Shown: piece by piece, positions 27,143-35,456 of the stretch | How positions within the stretch are numbered: position 1 is the first letter of the stretch | Layout of the letters: each line of letters starts with the position of its first letter | Assembly (NCBI GenBank): GCA_028289345.1 | Contig: JANQQL010000030.1 | Coordinates: 43,877-107,876 of the forward strand | Direction: 5' to 3' | Source of the DNA: Planctomycetota bacterium | Lineage (GTDB): Bacteria; Planctomycetota; B15-G4; SIAN01 | DNA: 64,000 bases | Notes under the pieces: generated by a model | Told to the model about the DNA's origin: nothing | What the model saw: only the letters and a program-made list of their open reading frames with translations | Databases searched by the model: none | Translations under genes and position numbers: made by a program

Positions 27143-29818
27143 TTGCTTCATCGTCCACAGAAAGCTTGGGGTCGGAATTGGACTCTTTCGAGGCGTGGCC
27201 GATTGAGCAATCGGCCGGTCGTCGACGGTACTCGCGTTCGCGCCTGGTTGCAGAGCGCCGTCGCGACAGACTCCCCAAAGGAGTCACCTGTCGAGCTCAC
27301 GCCGGGAGAGGAATCGGTCGCCAAGCGATTGTTGGTCGCCCTTTCTGGCACGCTCCCTCCCCCGCCAAGCTTTCTGGACAAAGCCGATGCCCTCGGGCTT
27401 GCGTCGGTTTCCCCGGAAACCGCGTCTCCTTCCGGAGAACCGTGCGGCGACTTCGTCCGACTCGAGCAGCTTGCTCAAGGAGGATCGGGCTCCATCTACC
27501 GGGCCTTGGAGCCGGCTCTCGAACGCACCGTGGCCATGAAGGTGCTTCGCCCCCTGGAACGAGGCGGTCCCGGCGACTGGGCCCCCACTCGAGATCAGAT
27601 GCGACGGTTCCTCGACGAGGCTCGTGTCACTGGACAATTGGATCATCCAGGCGTGGTTCCGGTCCACGCCATGGGCCTCGACGGCCAAGGCCAGATGTTC
27701 TTCACCATGCGCTTGGTGGAAGGCGAGACTCTTCGACAGGTGTTCGATGCGGTGGGAGACGATTCCAAACCGTGGACTCTCTCCCAGGCCCTGGAGCGTG
27801 TGGCCCAGGCGGCTGAAACCATGGCGTTCGCTCATTCGCAGAACATTCTGCATCGCGACCTGAAGCCCTCGAACATCATGGTCGGTGCGTTCGGCGAGAC
27901 CTATGTCATGGACTGGGGACTGGCGAAGACCTCCCAGCATGGCCCAGACGAGTCACTTGCGTCCGGGAAGCAAACCGAGAATGACATCGCTCTCGACCCG
28001 CGAACGAGCAGGACGCTGCACACCCAAGCCGGCACAGTCTTGGGAACGATTGCCTACATGCCTCCGGAACAAGCTCGTGGTGAGCTGGATGCGATGGGCC
28101 CCTGGTCGGATGTGTATTCGATGGGTGCCGTCCTTTATCACCTGCTCGCAGGAAACGCTCCCTACCAGCCATCGAGCCATTCGGAGTCGTTTCATCGAGT
28201 CCTCGAACGTCTTCTCCATGGCCCCCCACCCTCGCTTTCGTCGTTCGGGCACCCCATTCATCCCGAGCTGATCTCGATCTGCGAAAAGGCCATGGCCCGT
28301 CGGCCAGCCGATCGTTACGCAAGCATGCAAACGTTTGCCGCCGATGTGCGCGCTCACCTCGAAAACCGCGTGGTTCAAGCGGACCGAACCGATGCCTGGG
28401 TCCAGCTCAAGAAGCTTGCCCAACGCAACAAGGGAGTGGCCTATTCCCTCGCATCCCTGGCCTTGGTCGTGTTGTTGGGCTTTGCAATCACCCAGGCAAT
28501 CCTGACGCGGTCCGAACACTTGATCAGTGAAAAGAACCTGGCGCGCCGCGAGACCAATCAGCAGATCCAAAGGACTTCCCAAGAGCTCGGCACGAAGCTC
28601 ACCGCGTATCGGTCGGACTTCGACGCCTTGACCCTCGACGCATTGATCGAAGACGCTCACCAGAACCTGTGGCCGCGAAGACCAAGGGTCGTCCCCGCGA
28701 TCCAACACTGGCTCGAAGAAGTCGACGAGATTCGGCAGCGCCAACCGCTCAACCCAGCTCAAGAGGAGATCTACCGGGAGGTCGAAGACCGGATTCTCTT
28801 CGCCGAAGAACTGGAGGCTTGGACACTCGACGATCACCGGGAGCGTTGGGATCAGGCAATCGCGGAGATTCGCCGTTCGCCTCGTTACAAGGGATGGGAG
28901 CTCGCTCCGGAACCGGGTCTGATTCCGTTGGGCATGGACCCCGACTCGCAGTTGTGGGAGTTCCTTTGCTGGGAATCCGGCGAGTTCCCTGAACGCAGCG
29001 CGACCACCGGACAATGGGAGATCACCGCGGACACAGGCATCATTCTAGTGCTTCTTCCCGGTGGTGAGTTTCGGATGGGAGCGAGTCCGAAGCCGGGAGA
29101 CGTTCCCTACGATCCCGAAGCAACCACTTGGGAACAACCCATCCGAACCCGAACGGTCGCTCCGTTCTTCCTCTCGAAATACGAATTCACCCAAGGCCAG
29201 TGGATTCGTCTCTACGGCGAAAACCCTTCTCACTACCGCACCGCGTCCGACTTTGAGGGAGTCCTGGGGCTCGGTCATACTCGGCAGCCTCTGCAAAAAC
29301 TCGATCCCTCCGCGCTACCCGTCGAGTCCGTCAACTGGTCCGAGGTGCGCAACGCGGCTCGCCGCGTCGGACTCCGTCTTCCGTCAGAGGCGGAATGGGA
29401 ATATGCCTGTCGCGCGGGCACCACGACTCCGTGGAGCTGCGGGAGCGCCGAGGAGCTGCCCCGCTACGCGGCGATCCGCTTCCTTGGGGTCGTGAATCGG
29501 GTGGAAAAACGCGTCCACGCTCTCAGAAAAGTCGGCAGCCTTCTGCCGAACAAATTCGGTCTCTTTGATATGCATGGCAACGTCGCCGAGTGGTGCTTGG
29601 ACGTCGCCGCTCCCTACACGGACTACCTCGATCCGCATTCTCCCGAGGCAGAAGAGCGCCGCGCTCTGTCCGCGTTCCGCATTCGGCGTGGGGGCGGCGT
29701 GAGCGTTCCCCCAGCCTTGAGAAGCTCCGCACGGTTCGCCGTGGAATGGGACGTCATTGCGCCGCAGGGAGGCTTTCGACCGGCCCTGTCGGCAAGAAGG
29801 ATGGGCTCCGCGCCATGA
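27143..29818 (+). CDS. Ser/Thr kinase fused to SUMF1 (FGE-like) domain
   Basis: 891 residues if started at the TTG at 27143, which is uncertain; the first 100 residues are poorly structured. The kinase domain spans about 105-400: LAQGGSGSIYRALE, K133 in VAMKVLRP, HRDLKPSN with D239, a DWG variant of DFG (VMDWGLAK, D257) and MPPEQA. A transmembrane helix lies near 437-457, followed by a charged helical region. A SUMF1/FGE-sulfatase-like domain spans about 635-885 (LLPGGEFRMGASPKPG, FFLSKYEFTQGQW, RLPSEAEWEYACRAG, GLFDMHGNVAEWCLD). The C-terminal motif, with Cys in true FGE (RGGSW...CR.A.R), reads RRGGGVSVPPALRSSARF without Cys. The domain is thus probably binding or structural rather than sulfatase-activating. 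Coupled to the next gene. Confidence 0.88.
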   Translation: MLHRPQKAWGRNWTLSRRGRLSNRPVVDGTRVRAWLQSAVATDSPKESPVELTPGEESVAKRLLVALSGTLPPPPSFLDKADALGLASVSPETASPSGEPCGDFVRLEQLAQGGSGSIYRALEPALERTVAMKVLRPLERGGPGDWAPTRDQMRRFLDEARVTGQLDHPGVVPVHAMGLDGQGQMFFTMRLVEGETLRQVFDAVGDDSKPWTLSQALERVAQAAETMAFAHSQNILHRDLKPSNIMVGAFGETYVMDWGLAKTSQHGPDESLASGKQTENDIALDPRTSRTLHTQAGTVLGTIAYMPPEQARGELDAMGPWSDVYSMGAVLYHLLAGNAPYQPSSHSESFHRVLERLLHGPPPSLSSFGHPIHPELISICEKAMARRPADRYASMQTFAADVRAHLENRVVQADRTDAWVQLKKLAQRNKGVAYSLASLALVVLLGFAITQAILTRSEHLISEKNLARRETNQQIQRTSQELGTKLTAYRSDFDALTLDALIEDAHQNLWPRRPRVVPAIQHWLEEVDEIRQRQPLNPAQEEIYREVEDRILFAEELEAWTLDDHRERWDQAIAEIRRSPRYKGWELAPEPGLIPLGMDPDSQLWEFLCWESGEFPERSATTGQWEITADTGIILVLLPGGEFRMGASPKPGDVPYDPEATTWEQPIRTRTVAPFFLSKYEFTQGQWIRLYGENPSHYRTASDFEGVLGLGHTRQPLQKLDPSALPVESVNWSEVRNAARRVGLRLPSEAEWEYACRAGTTTPWSCGSAEELPRYAAIRFLGVVNRVEKRVHALRKVGSLLPNKFGLFDMHGNVAEWCLDVAAPYTDYLDPHSPEAEERRALSAFRIRRGGGVSVPPALRSSARFAVEWDVIAPQGGFRPALSARRMGSAP

Positions 29819-32430
29819 AGCGCGAAGAGTATCAACAAGTCCGCCAGCTCTTTCACGAGCTCGAGAACCGGGACGAAGCCCAGCGAAAACAAGCGTACCG
29901 GGACCGTCAGGTTCCCGAGCACCTGTGGAAAGAAGTCGAGGAGTTGTTTCGCGATCTTCATCAGTCGGGCCTGCTGGACGAGGAGAAAATCTCGGACGCC
30001 GCCCTGAAGGTCTTTGACGCTTTGGCCCCCGGGGCTCCCGAAAGCGGGCCGGAACTCTCGGAACTCCAAATCCAGCGGCGATTCGAGAGCGTGGTGGACC
30101 TTGCTCCTCCTGAGCGAGAGAGAAGGCTCGACAGCTGGCCCAAGGAGGAAGCCCGCCGAGTGAGGATTCTTCTTCAGGCCTGGGAAGAGTGGGTCCAGGG
30201 ATCCCACTTCGACAGCTTCACCGAACGTGCCTCGCGAACCGTTGCCGAGTGGTCCCGAGGGAAGAGGGGCTCATCGCCGCGGGCATTCGAAGGAAAAGTC
30301 GAGGATAGGGACGGCGACTCTCGACAAGGCAACCATTGGGATCTCGACTTCCACCGCCCCCTTCGCAAGGTCACTGCCAATCGAAAGGCTGCTGCGGAAC
30401 TCGTGCGGGAAGCCCGGATCACGGCTCGCCTGGATCATCCCAGCGTTCGTCCGGTTCACGGGTTGCGCCTGGACTCCCAAGACAATCTCTCGTTCACCTG
30501 CCCTCTCGATCGCGGCAAGCCCCTGGAATTCGTGTACCAGCAGCTCTCGAGTCACCCAACTGCGGCGTCCGTCGCTTCCGCGGTGCGCACCCTGCGGCGC
30601 GTCTGCGAGACCCTTTCCTTTGCCCATTCTCGCGGCATCGCCCATGGATCATTGAATGCGTCACACATTCGCGTCGGCGAGTTTGGCGAAGTTTTCGTCT
30701 CTCACTGGCGAAAAGCGGAGGAAGCAACCCCCGACAGTGAGAGCAAAGATCTTGCCTCGTTGGCCAGGCTCCTGGAAAGACTCTGCCATGCCGCCGGAGA
30801 TCGCACCTCGCCGGAGCTTCGGGCGATTGCGAGAAAGGCGGGTCAGGAATCCGCTGGCTACTCCTCTCCTGGTGAATTGGCCAAGGACTTGGAAGCGCTC
30901 CTCGATCAAAGAGTTGTGCAAGCCCACCGGACCGGACCGATCGCGCAACTCCAAAAGTGGATCATGCGGAACCGACCGTTTGCGGCGGTACTGGGAGCCG
31001 TGATCCTGGCGGCGTTTGTCAGCATGGTCGTGATTGCCTGGAACCAGATTCTTGCCAATCAGAAACTGCAACGGGAAGCAGATCTGTTGCAGGAAACGAC
31101 CCTTACCCTGCAAAGCGCCCAGGGCCGACTTCAGGAAACCTTGGAAGCTTCGTATCGACTCTCGGACCCGTTCTTGCTGGCCGCCCTCGTGAAGGAGGCG
31201 GACACGTTGTGGCCACGTCGCGAGGCGCAAGTCCCCGGATGCCAATCTTGGCTGGCGCGCCTGAAGGAACTCGAAGAGCGGCTCCCCATTCATCGAGACG
31301 CTCTCGCCGGACACCGCCAGCCCCCCCGTGAGGATGAGCCCATCGGCGCCTCCGAGCACAAAAGGCAGACCGAACAGTTCGTTCGGCGGATGGAGGAGAT
31401 CCTCGGGAACGGAGGATTGAAACAGCACGTCGAACAGCGGATCACGATTGCGGATCAAATCGAAACCGAAACCCTACGCAATGCCGCGGACGATTGGGAA
31501 TTCGCCATCGAAGAAATCCGTGATCTCCCGGTTTACCAAGGGATCGAGCTCGAGCCGACGCTTGGTCTGATTCCCCTCGATCGCGACCCGGTGTCCGATT
31601 TGTGGGAGTTCCTGGTGTGGGAAACCGGGGAACCTCCCGAACGCGACCCAGAAACTGAGCAATGGATCATCACCGAACAAACAGGCATCGTGCTCGTGCT
31701 TCTTCCCGGGGGTGAATTCGAGATCGGCGCCAACCAGAATCCCGCCCATCCTCGCTACGACCCGGGCGGGGAATCTCCGGTTCAACCTGTCCAACTGGAT
31801 CCCTTCTTTCTCTCCAAGTACGAGATGACCCAGGGGCAGTGGGAGCGGACCTTCGGTTTCAACCGTGAGACCGCGCGCCGCTACGTCACGGGCGAGAAGT
31901 TGGGAGAACAGGGCCAGATGACCAACCACCCCGTGGGAAAAGTCACCTGGGCCGAAGCTCTGCGTGCCGCCGCACGCCTGGGCCTTCTCGTCCCCACCAG
32001 CGCTCAATGGGAATACGCTTGTCGCGCGGGCACTGACACCCGGTGGTTCTGTGGCAGCGAGGAGTCCCTACTACCTCGCTATGCCAATCTGCTCGAGTCG
32101 GAAACTCATCAAGATGGCTTCCGCGGATCATCTCCGGTCGGCAGCTTCCTCCCCAATCCCTTCGGCCTCCACGACGTCATTGGCAACGCCCGAGAATGGG
32201 TCCAAGATCGATACGCCACGTATAAGGTTCCCACTCGCCCCGGCGACGGCTTCCGAGTCGCCCCCCCGATGGAACATCTCCCCAGCCTGCCCGCCATCAT
32301 GCGAGGCGGGGGATTCCAGGAGCCCCCCGAACTCGCCACGTCGGCGAAGGTGGCCATCTTGAGCCCTCAATTCACTTGGGCGACGTTCGGGCTTCGGCTG
32401 GCGGCGGGGTGTGAGGAGGGTGGGGAGTAG
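29815..32430 (+). CDS. pseudokinase fused to SUMF1 (FGE-like) domain
   Basis: 871 residues from ATG 29815, overlapping the upstream stop (ATGA). The N-terminal helical segment (VRQLFHELENRDEAQR) resembles the pre-kinase region of sigma-linked kinases. The kinase-like region (about 180-400) aligns with the upstream paralogue: ITARLDHPSVRPVHGLRLDS matches VTGQLDHPGVVPVHAMGLDG. Its catalytic residues are gone: there is no Gly loop or VAMK lysine, HRD is HGS (277-279) and DWG is SHWRK (296-300). A transmembrane helix (FAAVLGAVILAAFVSMVVIAW), a coiled-coil-like region and a SUMF1-like domain follow (LLPGGEFEIGANQNP, FFLSKYEMTQGQW, WEYACRAG, GLHDVIGNAREW), again lacking FGE cysteines (RGGGFQEPPEL). 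Likely a regulatory partner of the active kinase. Confidence 0.87.
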   Translation: MKREEYQQVRQLFHELENRDEAQRKQAYRDRQVPEHLWKEVEELFRDLHQSGLLDEEKISDAALKVFDALAPGAPESGPELSELQIQRRFESVVDLAPPERERRLDSWPKEEARRVRILLQAWEEWVQGSHFDSFTERASRTVAEWSRGKRGSSPRAFEGKVEDRDGDSRQGNHWDLDFHRPLRKVTANRKAAAELVREARITARLDHPSVRPVHGLRLDSQDNLSFTCPLDRGKPLEFVYQQLSSHPTAASVASAVRTLRRVCETLSFAHSRGIAHGSLNASHIRVGEFGEVFVSHWRKAEEATPDSESKDLASLARLLERLCHAAGDRTSPELRAIARKAGQESAGYSSPGELAKDLEALLDQRVVQAHRTGPIAQLQKWIMRNRPFAAVLGAVILAAFVSMVVIAWNQILANQKLQREADLLQETTLTLQSAQGRLQETLEASYRLSDPFLLAALVKEADTLWPRREAQVPGCQSWLARLKELEERLPIHRDALAGHRQPPREDEPIGASEHKRQTEQFVRRMEEILGNGGLKQHVEQRITIADQIETETLRNAADDWEFAIEEIRDLPVYQGIELEPTLGLIPLDRDPVSDLWEFLVWETGEPPERDPETEQWIITEQTGIVLVLLPGGEFEIGANQNPAHPRYDPGGESPVQPVQLDPFFLSKYEMTQGQWERTFGFNRETARRYVTGEKLGEQGQMTNHPVGKVTWAEALRAAARLGLLVPTSAQWEYACRAGTDTRWFCGSEESLLPRYANLLESETHQDGFRGSSPVGSFLPNPFGLHDVIGNAREWVQDRYATYKVPTRPGDGFRVAPPMEHLPSLPAIMRGGGFQEPPELATSAKVAILSPQFTWATFGLRLAAGCEEGGE

Positions 32431-33045
32431 AATGTGGGTTGAGACAACCGGTCTGTGAGGCAGAAGCGAAACGCCCATACATGGGTGACGCCAACGGCCC
32501 GTAAAGATTCGACCAAGTCGTCAGGGACTGGTCGGCGACAATCACTCACTTCCGCTCCATTCGATCTCTTCGACTCCAGCAACCGCAAGGCGAGGGGATT
32601 CCAAGACAACCAGACCTACCCGACGCCGCTCGGTCCACAGGAAACCCAAGACCAGCCCGCGGTCCTTGTTCCCGCGCTCCCGGGTCCCTCCATTCCGCTG
32701 TTCTTGTTCCGTGTGTGTGCAATGGCGCCGCACAATTGGCCTTCGCCTCCACCCCGGGCTCAGGCACCTGGGCGCCAGCGGTCGCCTCTCGGGAACTCGT
32801 CTAGTAGGTCGCGATCCCTCGAACCCCAAGATATGGCGGCTGCTCCACCGTCTTCCCGTCCGGACGAGGCAACTCCCTCGAAGTACTCACAGTGAGCAAT
32901 CGGTGGATATCCGTCCCTTGAAGAGCCTCCAGGGCTCCGCTACGGTGAGCGCTGTGTGGGGACAATTTGCACTCAGTCATCATTCCCCAGCAATCCATCA
33001 GTTGTCGTGGTTCGCGATTTCCCCGACAAACGGAGTAGCCATTAG
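32431..33045. other. gap before the TIR-like/metalloprotease module
   Basis: About 615 bases with only short, featureless open frames on both strands. It should contain the promoter of the four-gene module that follows. A GGAG at 33032-33035 is the likely ribosome binding site of its first gene. Confidence 0.35.
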
Positions 33046-33483
33046 TTGAACAAGGCCCGCAGTATCCTACTCATTTACCAGGGCGGAGAATCCAAGACCC
33101 ATGCAGAGAAGCTCGCCGATCACTTCAGTCGAGCCCCGACGAAAGATCGCCTTTGCCTCTTCTTTGCGGCTGAGCAGGAGACCAGCGGCTGTTTGCTTGA
33201 GCACGTCGAGACCGCAATCAATGACGCAGACGCCGCGATCGCGCTGATTGCACCCGACACTCGGCCCGCCTCGAGCGCAGGAAACCTGTGGCTAGAGGTT
33301 GGCTACTGGATCGCCTCCAAACCCAGAGATGCGTTGATGCTCGTCGTTCTTAACACCGACTTGGACGAATGCATGAGATCGCTGATTACTGACCTCGGGG
33401 GAATCCATGCGCCCCAGGCAACTCCGAGCGAGCTACAGAACCTCGTTCTGCAGCACGCCATGAACGTTTTCGGGGGGTCATGA
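33046..33483 (+). CDS. TIR-like (CAP12/PF10137-type) predicted NAD-binding protein
   Basis: 145 residues from TTG 33046, ten bases after GGAG. The whole protein looks like a single Rossmann/flavodoxin-like TIR-like domain: first strand ILLIYQGGES, helix KTHAEKLADHFSR, then HVETAINDADAAIALIAPDT and NLWLEVGYWIASKPRD. The last motif corresponds to the xNVxFELGxFxGxLGR segment of CAP12/TIR-like nucleosidases and puts E84 at the catalytic Glu position. Such domains degrade NAD or related nucleotides in several anti-phage systems. Here it is the first gene of a coupled four-gene module (ATGA overlap with the next gene). Family assignment is by motif only. Confidence 0.65.
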   Translation: MNKARSILLIYQGGESKTHAEKLADHFSRAPTKDRLCLFFAAEQETSGCLLEHVETAINDADAAIALIAPDTRPASSAGNLWLEVGYWIASKPRDALMLVVLNTDLDECMRSLITDLGGIHAPQATPSELQNLVLQHAMNVFGGS

Positions 33484-34931
33484 TTGTGCGGGGATTAGCC
33501 CTCCATGCGGAATCCATGCAGGAGTGCTCGACGGCGCTCAAAAAAAAAGCCAAGGCCCTGAACAAGGACCTGGGAGAAATCGTATATCTCCCGGCTCAAG
33601 CGATCGACTCAGCTTTCTTGCATGAGGAATTCTCCAGCTTTGATGCTGTCTGCTGTTTGCTCGATGACAAGAGCGATCCAGAGTGCCTCTTACGTCTCGG
33701 CATCGCTTTGGAGTACCGCCGCTGTCACCAGCCTTTCAGCCAGCTGGCTCTCATTTCTCGCAGCCGCCTTCACCCAAGTTTCCTGCGAGATTTCTCAATC
33801 CCTTTTTATGTTCCCCCACAAAGCGACGACGACAGTGTCGCTCAAACAGCCTGGGAGTACTTCAACAATCACCTCCACAGCAAACCAAGCATCCTTTCGC
33901 TTGAACCGGAGATTCGTCGCATCTCCGATGTGCTGTTTGGCAAGACCGCGATTCATCCCGAGGCGCTAGCCGCACTTCACGGCAAGTGCTTTTCCAAACC
34001 CGAGAAAGACTGCGCCTCTCATGGAAGCCTCACTCTATTCTTGAGCGAGGTACTCAGAATGGGGCGAGCGAACAAAGAAGCCGATGCGATTGCCCGCTAT
34101 CTCGGGGTCATCGGCCGATCAGCGGAACGCATTCGCGTGAGCATCACGACTGACGAGAGGCCGACTTCCAGCGAGCTGAGTTCTCTCCAAAGAGAACTCA
34201 AAGCACTGGGCGACTCCGTCGATCAGCTGGAAAAGTTCATTGACAGCAATCTCTTTCGCCCGCACCGAGACTCCCCGCGGCCGTCTCCCAAAGAAGCTGC
34301 TCCCGCGCTCACCCAGGATGGGGAAATGAGCGGCGATCCACTCCTCGTTGCAGACAAAGAGGCAGACAAAGAGGCAGACAAAGAGGCAGACAAAGAGGCA
34401 GACAAACAGGCGGACAAACAGGCGGACAAACAGGCGGAAACCCGATGGACACGGCTCCATAAGTTCTTGGAATATCGCCTCGAGTTCATTGTCAAATACG
34501 TAACCAATCCCCGCCTCTACACAGCATCGACCGCGTGGAACATCAAGGACATTCTGCGACAACTGCCGAAAGCGATCCCGGCGATTCCGAGAGTTCGATC
34601 TTGCGAAGAGTTGCACAAGCGTTGCCAAGGAGACAACCAAGAAACATGGGATTCAAACGAAGCGGCTGAAATTGCCTTAGTCGCCAACATTGCGAGTGAT
34701 ACGAGTGAAGTTCTTGGAGCCCTGTACGATGACTACTTCGACGCCTGCAAAACACTCATCGACGAAGAGATGCAACAAGTCGGAGATCCAGTGAGCGTTG
34801 GCGAGTCGCTCCGAAAACTTCTTCAGAAACTTCCTCATCAACCACCGGGCCAAGGAGGTGCGTCCCGCTACCCTCAAATCTGGCCCAATGATCGATACCC
34901 GCTATCAGCCTCCGCCGGGAGCAATCAGTGA
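33480..34931 (+). CDS. TIR-like paralogue (probably inactive) with tandem-repeat linker
   Basis: 483 residues from ATG 33480 (ATGA overlap). Residues 1-140 look like a second Rossmann/TIR-like domain: FDAVCCLLDDKSDPECLLRL, then GIALEYR and LALISRSRLHPSFL. Aligned on the E84 motif of the upstream gene, the catalytic position is R72, suggesting loss of activity. A helical middle part follows (VLRMGRANKEADAIARYLG, SLQRELKALGDSVDQLEKF), then a linker of seven ADKE/ADKQ units encoded by a 12-bp repeat. The C-terminal helical domain is rich in charged residues (about 315-450). No family is recognised for the middle and C-terminal parts. GTGA overlap with the next gene. Possibly a scaffold or sensor for the TIR-like partner. 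Confidence 0.75.
   Translation: MIVRGLALHAESMQECSTALKKKAKALNKDLGEIVYLPAQAIDSAFLHEEFSSFDAVCCLLDDKSDPECLLRLGIALEYRRCHQPFSQLALISRSRLHPSFLRDFSIPFYVPPQSDDDSVAQTAWEYFNNHLHSKPSILSLEPEIRRISDVLFGKTAIHPEALAALHGKCFSKPEKDCASHGSLTLFLSEVLRMGRANKEADAIARYLGVIGRSAERIRVSITTDERPTSSELSSLQRELKALGDSVDQLEKFIDSNLFRPHRDSPRPSPKEAAPALTQDGEMSGDPLLVADKEADKEADKEADKEADKQADKQADKQAETRWTRLHKFLEYRLEFIVKYVTNPRLYTASTAWNIKDILRQLPKAIPAIPRVRSCEELHKRCQGDNQETWDSNEAAEIALVANIASDTSEVLGALYDDYFDACKTLIDEEMQQVGDPVSVGESLRKLLQKLPHQPPGQGGASRYPQIWPNDRYPLSASAGSNQ
34350..34433 (+). repeat. 12-bp tandem repeat, seven copies, inside coding sequence
   Basis: Four copies of GCAGACAAAGAG are followed by one GCAGACAAACAG and two GCGGACAAACAG, then a partial copy. 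They encode (ADKE)4(ADKQ)3, a highly charged, probably helical or extended linker. Because 12 is a multiple of three, copy-number changes would alter linker length without breaking the frame. Confidence 0.97.
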
Positions 34932-35455
34932 TCGGGCACGGTGTCCAGCAAGAGCTTCGGCGCATCGCTGCCGAGTTTCCCTCACTCCCACGCTTTGACG
35001 AATGGCGGGCAAGCGTGGAGAGGAAGATTCGCTGCATGATCATTGAGTCAGCGAGCGGGCGGCGGCCAAGAACGGAGCCGGTCGTGGCCCCTCTGAGAAA
35101 GCTCCATGATGCGCTCTATGTCTTTTGGGTTCTCCAGGGGGAACAGATTCAAACTGCCTTCTTCAGCCTTCGCCGCGAGTTCCGCGCAAGCTTTCTCGAA
35201 CCGTGGGATGATCTAGAAACGGAATGGGAATCACTTCCATCGGAGGCGATCACCCAACGACTTCACCAGTCATTTGCAGAACTGCAAAGAGACCAAGCCC
35301 AGCTCAAGTCACAAGAGAGTTCCGCATCCTTGCGCCGGGCGCAGGCAACCTTCCCAACCCCCTTTGAGGTGTTTCGAATCACGCTGGGCGACACCGGCCC
35401 CTACGGTTCATTTCGATGGCGGATCCAGGAAGCTCGTCGAGATTCAGGAGCCTGA
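34928..35455 (+). CDS. small helical hypothetical protein of the TIR-like module
   Basis: 175 residues from GTG 34928, overlapping the upstream stop (GTGA). Mostly alpha-helical by eye, with a charged heptad-like stretch (SFAELQRDQAQLKSQESSAS) near 115-135 and an Arg-rich N-terminal half (FDEWRASVERKIR). The C-terminal segment (FEVFRITLGDTGPYGSFRW) looks like a small beta element. No family recognised and no signal peptide or membrane segment. Its tight placement between the TIR-like and metallopeptidase genes suggests an adaptor or regulatory subunit of the same complex, which is inference only. Confidence 0.75.
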   Translation: MIGHGVQQELRRIAAEFPSLPRFDEWRASVERKIRCMIIESASGRRPRTEPVVAPLRKLHDALYVFWVLQGEQIQTAFFSLRREFRASFLEPWDDLETEWESLPSEAITQRLHQSFAELQRDQAQLKSQESSASLRRAQATFPTPFEVFRITLGDTGPYGSFRWRIQEARRDSGA

Positions 35456-35456
35456 C

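Noticed and set aside
27143..32430. SUMF1 domains as true sulfatase-activating enzymes
   Set aside because: The catalytic cysteines of FGE are absent in both C-terminal motifs.
34350..34433. CRISPR-like array
   Set aside because: The 12-bp units are contiguous, without spacers, and in frame within a gene.
35274..35456. Upstream extension of the HELAH protein
   Set aside because: Overlaps the previous gene by about 180 bases and lacks a ribosome binding site; GTG 35457 has AGGAG at proper distance.
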